In this document: positions 19,314 through 25,850 of the stretch, in pieces
Numbering within the stretch: position 1 is the stretch's first letter
Layout of the letters: every line of letters starts with the position of its first letter
Assembly (NCBI RefSeq): GCF_014334135.1
Contig: NZ_CP060497.1
Span: forward strand, 682,001-746,000
Direction of reading: 5' to 3'
DNA from: Olivibacter sp. SDN3
GTDB lineage: Bacteria; Bacteroidota; Bacteroidia; Sphingobacteriales; Sphingobacteriaceae
DNA: 64,000 bases
The notes under the pieces: model-generated
What the model saw: only the letters and a program-made list of their open reading frames with translations
Database searches by the model: none
What the model was told of the DNA's origin: nothing
Position numbers and translations under genes: made by a program

Positions 19314-20333
19314 TTACTTTGTTCTAACGCTCGACGCCCTTACAACTAGTCTCGATGCCAAAGCAAGCTGTTTTTTCTCCGTTACGTGATCATTAATCTG
19401 TTCAATTAATAAGCCAACCGCCTCTTTACCTACACGTATCAGTGGTTGTTCAACATAAGTTAACGGGCAATAAAAAAAATCGAAGGCGTCGCCCTCATCA
19501 AAGCAAACAACGGCCACATCGCCCGGCACCTTCCATTGCTTTTTGTTCAAATACTTCAAGCCATGGATAGATAGGGTGTTGGTTGCAAAAAAGAGGGCAT
19601 CTATTTTTTGACGTGCATGAATAAGTTCTGCAATCTTTTTTTCTACATCGAGGCTAACGTTATTATAGTCGACTTCTTTTAATAAAGAAGCTCCGGCCTT
19701 AGCGTCTTTTAGTGCTGTTGTATAGCCCCTTACCCGTTCTTGCATATGAATAAGACCACTTTTATAAGCTATCATACCAATATGTTTGTAGCCATTGTTT
19801 ATCAAATGGGTAGTAGCTTCATAGGCCGCCGAAAAATTATCTGTAGCAACATAGTTTGTTTCTACTTTCGGAAAGTATCGGTCAATTAAAACGAAAGGGA
19901 TATTCGATTCAGTCAAGTAATTGATCTGTGGTTCAGAATGTTCGGTAGGAGCGATAATAAAACCGTCGACCTGTCGCTTTACCAATACATTAATTAAATC
20001 GAGGGATTTTTCGGCATTTTCATCTGAGCTACCAAAGATCACGGTATAGTTATGTTTCTTTGCTTCGTCTTCTATGGTACGTGCTATATTGGCAAAAAAA
20101 GGATTAGATATATCTGCGACGATCAGCCCGATGGTAAACGATTTGCCACTTTTTAAGCTTTTAGCTATTTGGTTTGGTTGATAGTTTAACTCGGCTGCTT
20201 TTTTTCTGATTACTTCGGCTATTTCTTTTCCGACACGTGCCTCCTTCTCCTTATTGTTAAGCACATAAGACACCAATGCCGTAGATACACCAACGGCTTT
20301 TGCGATATCTTTCAGAGAAACCTTTTTATTCAT
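19314..20333 (-). CDS. LacI-family transcriptional regulator (C), distinct from the A/B pair
   Basis: A 339-residue regulator with HTH VSLKDIAKAVGVSTALVSYVLNNK and hinge ELNYQPNQIAKSLKSG, then a sugar-binding-protein-like domain (TIGLIVADISNPFF). The recognition helix (STALVSYVLNNK) differs from the STVSKALNDH of the two paralogues at 16368 and 52498, so it should read a different operator. It is embedded on the same strand within the locus, 28 bp after the 375-residue orphan protein and upstream of GH29. It is therefore likely to be co-expressed with what it regulates. Candidate targets are the GCTTAATCG-type sites near 35949 and 41468-41706, by inference. Confidence 0.93.
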   Translation of the reverse strand: MNKKVSLKDIAKAVGVSTALVSYVLNNKEKEARVGKEIAEVIRKKAAELNYQPNQIAKSLKSGKSFTIGLIVADISNPFFANIARTIEDEAKKHNYTVIFGSSDENAEKSLDLINVLVKRQVDGFIIAPTEHSEPQINYLTESNIPFVLIDRYFPKVETNYVATDNFSAAYEATTHLINNGYKHIGMIAYKSGLIHMQERVRGYTTALKDAKAGASLLKEVDYNNVSLDVEKKIAELIHARQKIDALFFATNTLSIHGLKYLNKKQWKVPGDVAVVCFDEGDAFDFFYCPLTYVEQPLIRVGKEAVGLLIEQINDHVTEKKQLALASRLVVRASSVRTK

Positions 20334-20361
20334 TTTGCAAGATAAGTGTTAAACAATTAAT

Positions 20362-21489
20362 TTAATGGTGTTTTGCATTAAAATTATCTAATATCTGAGC
20401 AGGCATATCCTTTGAAATACCATAATATAACTTTTGACCCTGATGGTATTTTTCCTGTAGTTCGAAGTTCTCGAAGGAAGCTCCGCCGGGAATCTCCATA
20501 TAAAGGCTTTCGTCTCTACTTCCACCGCTCCAATATCTGTATCTTCCATTTACCCGTAGGTGTAAATTATTTTTGGGGTTCGGGTTTTCCTTTCTCCAAT
20601 ATTGTGTTAATTTGACAGATGGGCGATACCTCCAGCTTCTTCTGCGTTCGGCCAACGAATCCGTCGGCCAGTCCATCAATTCCTCCAATGATTCATTTGT
20701 TGTGGCAAAGGCAAAATAATCTCCACCCTTACTTTGTATGAGTGCATCGGCGGCATAGCTTTCTTTCTCAACAAAATCAATTCCTTTGTAATCGGTATAA
20801 AGCTTTCGGGCATCAATGATTTTATTTTTCAGATGTATCTGCCTTAATCTCGAATAGTTACCCATGGTTGCCGTAATATTACAGAAGTCCATTAACTCAC
20901 TATCTTCCCTATTAAATACTTCAACACAAATTTCCTCCGGTCGATCATTACGGATAGATAATCTTAAATAAGGGTGCGCTCCGGAAATAAACTTTTCCAA
21001 AAAAACATATACCGAAAGTTCTTCAATAGCCGGATTTTTAGGATCGGGACGAGAAATCACACCTCTACTATTCGCCATTGGCGAAAAACTTGTAGACGCT
21101 TCTTCATCACTCGCCCACATCAGTTTACCCCATTTCCCATCTACCATTGACGGAGAAATCTCACTAAACTCTATTTTTCCTTTTACTATGGGCTCAATAG
21201 CTAAAAAATTCAACAGGTATTTTTTCCCGTCGCGTTCAAAACCCATTCTTACCAATCCTCTAGGACCTCCACCATACCTGCTCTTTTCTGTCTCGATACC
21301 ATATGGCCATAAGGCAAATACAATCCCATTACGGATACCCCAAAGCGCGGCATCTTCAGCACTTTCCGGCCGAATCCACTGATTTGAAATTTCATGGTTT
21401 TGACCATAAATAGCTGTATTTGAAAACAACAATAGAACAACTATTGCATATGATCGAAAAAACCATTTCAACTTATAAAAATGCTGCAT
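20362..21489 (-). CDS. Secreted protein of unknown function (375 aa), glycan-locus orphan
   Basis: I do not recognise a named family. The N-terminus is a signal peptide (YAIVVLLLFSNTAIYGQ). The mature part is rich in beta-strand-like alternation and aromatic residues, with blocks GGPRGLVRMGFERDGKKYLLNFLAIEP, KLMWASDEEAS, HPYLRLSIRNDRPEEICVEVFNRED, and a C-terminal RVNGRYRYWSGGSRDESLYMEIPGG. The last block resembles a beta-sandwich glycan-binding edge. It lies 105 bp downstream of the 687-residue glycosidase-like gene and just upstream of a LacI gene. It is probably a periplasmic glycan-active or glycan-binding protein; this is inferred from context alone. Confidence 0.72.
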   Translation of the reverse strand: MQHFYKLKWFFRSYAIVVLLLFSNTAIYGQNHEISNQWIRPESAEDAALWGIRNGIVFALWPYGIETEKSRYGGGPRGLVRMGFERDGKKYLLNFLAIEPIVKGKIEFSEISPSMVDGKWGKLMWASDEEASTSFSPMANSRGVISRPDPKNPAIEELSVYVFLEKFISGAHPYLRLSIRNDRPEEICVEVFNREDSELMDFCNITATMGNYSRLRQIHLKNKIIDARKLYTDYKGIDFVEKESYAADALIQSKGGDYFAFATTNESLEELMDWPTDSLAERRRSWRYRPSVKLTQYWRKENPNPKNNLHLRVNGRYRYWSGGSRDESLYMEIPGGASFENFELQEKYHQGQKLYYGISKDMPAQILDNFNAKHH

Positions 21490-21594
21490 ATCGTTATGAT
21501 TAGATTTCTTTTATAAAAACAAGTTTTCACTTTTAAAAATTCCCAAAGGTGTTACGAAATCTGTTTATCTAATTTTATTTTTATCTAGCTTCGA

Positions 21595-23658
21595 TTAATC
21601 TTCTTTCAGAAAAGCCTCTCCATAATGATCGAATATTCGATTGTAGGCTTCAGCCGCCGCTCCGTTCCCCCAATCGTAAATCGTAAACTCACCAATCCCG
21701 AGACCATCTACGCTTGTCACCCCGGTATGCCCATAGTTTTCCATCATAAAACCATAATCCTGCTTATCAAAAAAATCCCAAACTTTTTCCCATTGTTCGC
21801 TTGTGCGTGGATTTTCAGGACAGTACATCATCACGAAAGATGCTCGTAAAGCGGCCAGTCCTCTTTGCGTATATTCTTTACTATTTAATATTTTCCCGTA
21901 ATCTAAAATAAGTTCGGCAAATAAACTCTGTCGCGAATCATTCCATTCCCCGTCAGCATTCATCACGCCGAATCCACCCAATGCACGTACATGAATAAAT
22001 GGGGGTTGCCAAATCGCCTGTGCCATCAAAAGCTCATCTAAGGTCTTTCTACCAATGTCCAGGTATTTTTGATCTTGTGTAAGTTCGTAGCAGGCCAATA
22101 AGGCCTGAGCTGTCCAATACATGCTGAAGGTATTTTGTTTATATAAATTGTTTCTAGCAACCTTTTTGCCGACCAGGTCTTCCGCACCATAGCGGCTGCA
22201 TGACCAATAGGTTTCGAAATCTTCCCACCTCCCCTCGGGAATGACGGTGTCCATGAGGACATGCATCGCTTTCAGTGCTGCCTGTTGATAGGAACTTTCA
22301 TTTGTCAGTTCAAATAATTTTAGAAGAAACGTGATCGACATAGCCGTTTCGGGCGATTGCCTGAGGTAATCTATTGGTTCTAGTGACTCTTTATCGAGCC
22401 AAGCCGGAAAGAATCCCTGTGCATCTTGAAGTGTTATCAAGCTATTGGCATAGTTTACAGCATACGACAATAGTCTTTCATCTTTCTCCAATTCATCATA
22501 CCAAGTTAACATTAACCAAGCGGTATAACTCATATCCAAGATATGATAAGGGGCCTGCTTCGGGTCACCTGTTAATGGATTTCTGTTAGAATTCCCAAAA
22601 TAGGCGGTATTCCAGCCCTTTGATCGGTTATACGTCTCTCCATCCTCTTCTTGCATCGTCATTTCGGTGGCAATCAAAGCGGAAAAAAAACCATCTTGCT
22701 GAGGAAAAGCGAGTGTCAGTTCTTTCGTTTTTAACGCATACTTTAGCAATTGTTCATCGTTCGTTCTCTTCGCATAGCGATAAACGCCCTGTGCCGATCG
22801 TAAAGCATTAAACCAAGCTTGGTTCCAAATAGAGCGGAACTCCCGTTCATTCACGGGCCCGGGGTAGTTGGGACTTTGCGTAACATTGACGATAAAGACG
22901 GGAGCGCCTACCACTTTTCCCTTTAATTCAAATTCTTGCCATACTTGCTCCTTCCAGTTATTAAATGCCCAATTATAGGTATGCTGAACATATGGTTGAA
23001 GCTCCTTTGTTTGGAGTGGTTCATTGGACGCATACAAGGGTTGACCCCACTTTTCCCAAAGGAAGGCATTGACCTTCCTCCAAGGATTAATAGGTTTTTG
23101 GATTCCACTTTCCATCAGTATATAAAATCCGAAACGAAGCTCCCCCTCGGGATAGACGCCTCCCGGTTTTCTATGGTATAAGACGTGTTCTTTAACTTCA
23201 GTGTGACTCATGCCAAGTGTTAGCCGATTGCCAATCGCATCAAGGTCCATATACCAATCGACCGCAGAATTTTCATTTAAGATATCGAGATCCGGTATGA
23301 TGGAAACTTGTTTACCCTCCCCAACCATTATGAGGGCCGGAGCTCTGAATACGTGCTGTGCGATAACATGCTCACTTGTAGGCGCTAAGTGTGGTGCCCA
23401 GTGGAAGTCTGGTGTAAATGCCGGAGTAAGGTTCACCTGCCAGTCGTCCTGAAAAACAGTATCAGCTAGCGTAAAACTGATGGAGACCTTTATCATTCCA
23501 TCATTTATTTTACGGTAATTTATGTTAGGTTTTACTCCTCCTATTTCACCAGCTTGAATACTTGCCACAAACGGACGGATAAGCTCCTTATCGTCTACAG
23601 CTCCATAAAGTGGGAAGTAAAATATAAAAACCGTAAATAATAAAATTGAAGTTTTCAT
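21595..23658 (-). CDS. Secreted six-hairpin (alpha/alpha-toroid) glycosidase-like protein, family unassigned
   Basis: A 687-residue protein with a signal peptide (SILLFTVFIFYFPLYGA). Residues about 25-240 look like a beta-sandwich. From about 290 onward the sequence has repeating helical hairpins typical of an (alpha/alpha)6 barrel: GVYRYAKRTNDEQLLKYALK, SYTAWLMLTWYDELEKDERLLSYA, TAMSITFLLKLFELTNESSYQQAA and YWTAQALLACYELTQDQKYLDIG. Conserved-looking acidic sites include MNADGEWNDSRQ and IYDWGNGAAAEAYN. I cannot place it in a specific GH or PL family. It begins 57 bp after the SlyD-like gene and precedes the 375-residue orphan, in a locus with GH116, GH172 and GH29 enzymes. It is a candidate novel glycoside hydrolase or lyase. 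Confidence 0.7.
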   Translation of the reverse strand: MKTSILLFTVFIFYFPLYGAVDDKELIRPFVASIQAGEIGGVKPNINYRKINDGMIKVSISFTLADTVFQDDWQVNLTPAFTPDFHWAPHLAPTSEHVIAQHVFRAPALIMVGEGKQVSIIPDLDILNENSAVDWYMDLDAIGNRLTLGMSHTEVKEHVLYHRKPGGVYPEGELRFGFYILMESGIQKPINPWRKVNAFLWEKWGQPLYASNEPLQTKELQPYVQHTYNWAFNNWKEQVWQEFELKGKVVGAPVFIVNVTQSPNYPGPVNEREFRSIWNQAWFNALRSAQGVYRYAKRTNDEQLLKYALKTKELTLAFPQQDGFFSALIATEMTMQEEDGETYNRSKGWNTAYFGNSNRNPLTGDPKQAPYHILDMSYTAWLMLTWYDELEKDERLLSYAVNYANSLITLQDAQGFFPAWLDKESLEPIDYLRQSPETAMSITFLLKLFELTNESSYQQAALKAMHVLMDTVIPEGRWEDFETYWSCSRYGAEDLVGKKVARNNLYKQNTFSMYWTAQALLACYELTQDQKYLDIGRKTLDELLMAQAIWQPPFIHVRALGGFGVMNADGEWNDSRQSLFAELILDYGKILNSKEYTQRGLAALRASFVMMYCPENPRTSEQWEKVWDFFDKQDYGFMMENYGHTGVTSVDGLGIGEFTIYDWGNGAAAEAYNRIFDHYGEAFLKED

Positions 23659-23715
23659 CTGTAAATATTATTTATCTAGCGTAAGGTTTCATCGACATCA
23701 ATGAGCTCGTTACAT

Positions 23716-24048
23716 TTAACACACACATCCCGGGCCGCACTGATCAGGCTCAGGTAATACCAGACCATGCTTCAGTTCATCAGCGCTAGCTGTCCGCACA
23801 TCGTCAATAAGTACTTCCACTTCAAAGTCATCGTCCAGTCCTTCACAACCATTGGCCAAGGATAGCTGGAGCACTTTCCGTTCACCCTTTTTCAGTCCTT
23901 CAACAGCTGCTTCCAAGTATGCTAATATTTTCCCTAAACCATGGATATATTGTATAGGCGGTCCATCCATTATATTCTCCAATATTTGTCCGGCGCTATT
24001 TTTCATACAATAACGTAAAGTCACTACGCATGCCGATTGTATCGTCAT
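23716..24048 (-). CDS. Miniature SlyD-like FKBP peptidyl-prolyl isomerase with Cys-rich tail
   Basis: A 110-residue cytoplasmic protein. It opens like SlyD (VVTLRYCMKNSAGQILENIMDGPPIQYIHG, then LEAAVEGLKKGERKVLQLS). It then jumps from the ANGCEGLDDD turn straight to FEVEVLIDDVRTASADELKHG, which matches the last strand and ATEEELAHG end of SlyD. The roughly 50-60-residue insert-in-flap chaperone domain is therefore missing. The tail PEPDQCGPGCVC keeps a short Cys motif in place of the His/Cys-rich nickel-binding tail. Its start overlaps the aquaporin stop (ATGA), and it follows the CobW-like GTPase and aquaporin in one coupled operon. A metal-handling role is inferred from that pairing. Confidence 0.8.
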   Translation of the reverse strand: MTIQSACVVTLRYCMKNSAGQILENIMDGPPIQYIHGLGKILAYLEAAVEGLKKGERKVLQLSLANGCEGLDDDFEVEVLIDDVRTASADELKHGLVLPEPDQCGPGCVC

Positions 24049-24767
24049 TTCAACACCTCCTCTTTCAGTAACCTTTTATTATGGTTAATTTTTTCGCTGA
24101 ATCCAATCTTATGAAAGAAATGGGCCGTTGGCACGGCTAATGACGCTCCGATTACCGGAGCCGATAAATAAACCCATAACGTGTTCCATTCACCTGACAC
24201 AACCGCCGGTCCAAAAGATCGCGCCGGGTTCATAGAAGCTCCGCTTATCGGTCCGGCAAACATGGCTTCAAGTCCCACAACGGCTCCGACAACAACACCA
24301 ATAAAATCGAGTTTTTTAGATTCCTTCTGTAGTAAGTGTAGTACCGTAAGCATCAAAAAAAAGGTAAGTATGATTTCTAAGTAAAAAGACTGCATCACCG
24401 CACCTCGTGGAATAGTAGCTCCCAGTAGTTCATTTGCCGGGAACATGCCTTTTAAAAATATGCTCGCGGAAAGTGCTCCCAGTAATTGACTACCAACATA
24501 AGGAAGCAGCATTTTTTTCGGTAATTGTCTCGTCAGCACAAAAGCTATACTTACTGCCGGATTCATGTGTGCACCTGAAATATGGCCAAAAACATATATT
24601 AAACACATCACAACTAAACCAAATGTCATGGCAATACCTAAGTGACTAATTGTCCCTCCTGTTTCATCATTGATAACGATTGCGCCCGTTCCACAAAAAA
24701 CCAAAATAAAAGTGGCGAGGAATTCGGCTATGCATTGTTTGGACAAGCGAATTTGGTTCATCTTCAT
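24045..24767 (-). CDS. MIP-family channel (aquaporin), NIP-like solute-permeable selectivity filter
   Basis: A 240-residue, six-helix channel with both NPA boxes: HMNPAVS (Asn69) and SMNPARS (Asn180). Hand alignment to E. coli AqpZ gives an aromatic/arginine filter of Phe49, Ala168, Ala177 and Arg183. The helix-5 histidine that defines water-selective AqpZ is replaced by alanine and the loop-E threonine by alanine, so the pore should be wider, as in NIP-type channels for glycerol, boric acid or arsenite. The start overlaps the GTPase stop (ATGA at 24764-24767) and the stop overlaps the slyD-like start (ATGA at 24045-24048), so the three genes are translationally coupled. Substrate is unknown. 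Confidence 0.9.
   Translation of the reverse strand: MKMNQIRLSKQCIAEFLATFILVFCGTGAIVINDETGGTISHLGIAMTFGLVVMCLIYVFGHISGAHMNPAVSIAFVLTRQLPKKMLLPYVGSQLLGALSASIFLKGMFPANELLGATIPRGAVMQSFYLEIILTFFLMLTVLHLLQKESKKLDFIGVVVGAVVGLEAMFAGPISGASMNPARSFGPAVVSGEWNTLWVYLSAPVIGASLAVPTAHFFHKIGFSEKINHNKRLLKEEVLK
24054..24061 (-). promoter_or_regulatory. Strong Shine-Dalgarno inside the aquaporin end, driving the SlyD-like gene
   Basis: On the minus strand the last aquaporin codons read AGAGGAGGTGTTGAAATGA. The AGGAGGTG sits about 5 bases before the SlyD-like ATG. Such perfect Shine-Dalgarno sites are rare in this window and in Bacteroidota generally. This one fixes the start at 24048. Confidence 0.7.
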
Positions 24768-25840
24768 TTATTTAATATGCGATATGTGGGTTTCGGGAAT
24801 CCGGGAACAAAAGCCTCATTGTTTAAAACAATTAGCTGACTTCCTGTGGTATTTTCGATTTCAGCTACCGATTCACCTAATAAACTCAATAATGTCTCCG
24901 GATCTGTCTGTACCCGGGCATTAATCAAAAGGTCCACTTTTTCCAAGGCTAGATCCGGAAAATCCAGGTAACTCCGGTGTTCATCGGAGCTGGTATAACT
25001 TACTTTTTTCATTAGATTTTCACCCGTGCACATAAATTTTAGGTGTCCGATGGGAAGTGCTGCTGTTCTGACTGCCTGATGGAAACGATCGATCAACGAT
25101 TTGGCCGCTTGTAAAGCGAAGCACTTTTCATTGCGTATCGATAGCCGCTGGTTCAACCAGGCGAGCTCGGCTTCACCTGCACCGTATAGGTTATAGTCTA
25201 TATGAAGTGCTTGCCCAGTCTTATCTGGAAACGATGCGGCCTCCGCCAACCATCGCTCAATGTGGTCTGTGTCATAAGAGTTTTGAAAAAGTACCCTTTT
25301 ATGTCCATAGCGTTCGCTAATAAATTCCTTTAATGATTTCTTTTGCATTTCTGACAGTAGATCATATTTACTGAGTACGAGCAGGTCAGCTTCTTCCAAC
25401 TGTTGCTGATAAATATAATGAACATTATCTGCAAACAAACGAGACCCGCCAACTAATACTGGCAGTACCTGTGCATCGGCAAAAACAGATAATATCATTT
25501 TTTTTTCTGGATGAAATCGTTCCAAAGGCCGAATAATCGTAGCGACGAGATCGGTACATGAACCAACCGCTTCTGCGAAAACGATATCGGGAAGCACTTC
25601 TTGCTCAAACTGTTTAATGTGTGCTTCAAAGGCATCGTAATTGCAGCAAAAACAGCTGCCTGTTACCTCCTTCGTGAGCATGCCTACTTCTGCCAGAAAT
25701 TGTGTATCTACTAATTGGCTACCTTGATCATTCGTGATAACAGCAACTTTTTTTCCTTGTAAAAGCAAGGTTTTACAAGCCTGCCGAATAGCCGTTGTTT
25801 TTCCACTACCGAGAAAACCACCTATTAAATGAATACGCAT
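24764..25840 (-). CDS. CobW/COG0523-family GTPase (putative metallochaperone)
   Basis: A 358-residue G3E-type GTPase. Walker A is GGFLGSGKTT (residues 7-16). The COG0523 metal-binding CxCC motif is present as CFCC (Cys63, Cys65, Cys66). The Walker B/G3 region is FAEAVGSCTD (89-97) and the G4 base-recognition motif is SKYD (157-160) in place of NKxD. The C-terminal half lacks an obvious CobW_C domain or His-rich loop, so it belongs to a divergent branch. Family members hydrolyse GTP to deliver Zn, Co, Ni or Fe to target proteins. It starts 10 bp after the GH116 gene and overlaps the aquaporin by 4 bp. The metal and client are not evident. Confidence 0.88.
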   Translation of the reverse strand: MRIHLIGGFLGSGKTTAIRQACKTLLLQGKKVAVITNDQGSQLVDTQFLAEVGMLTKEVTGSCFCCNYDAFEAHIKQFEQEVLPDIVFAEAVGSCTDLVATIIRPLERFHPEKKMILSVFADAQVLPVLVGGSRLFADNVHYIYQQQLEEADLLVLSKYDLLSEMQKKSLKEFISERYGHKRVLFQNSYDTDHIERWLAEAASFPDKTGQALHIDYNLYGAGEAELAWLNQRLSIRNEKCFALQAAKSLIDRFHQAVRTAALPIGHLKFMCTGENLMKKVSYTSSDEHRSYLDFPDLALEKVDLLINARVQTDPETLLSLLGESVAEIENTTGSQLIVLNNEAFVPGFPKPTYRILNK

Positions 25841-25850
25841 GGCCTGATAT

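Noticed and set aside
23716-25840. Hydrogenase or urease maturation cassette (HypB/UreG with SlyD)
   Set aside because: No hydrogenase, urease or other maturation genes are nearby, and the GTPase belongs to the COG0523/CobW type with CxCC, not HypB or UreG.
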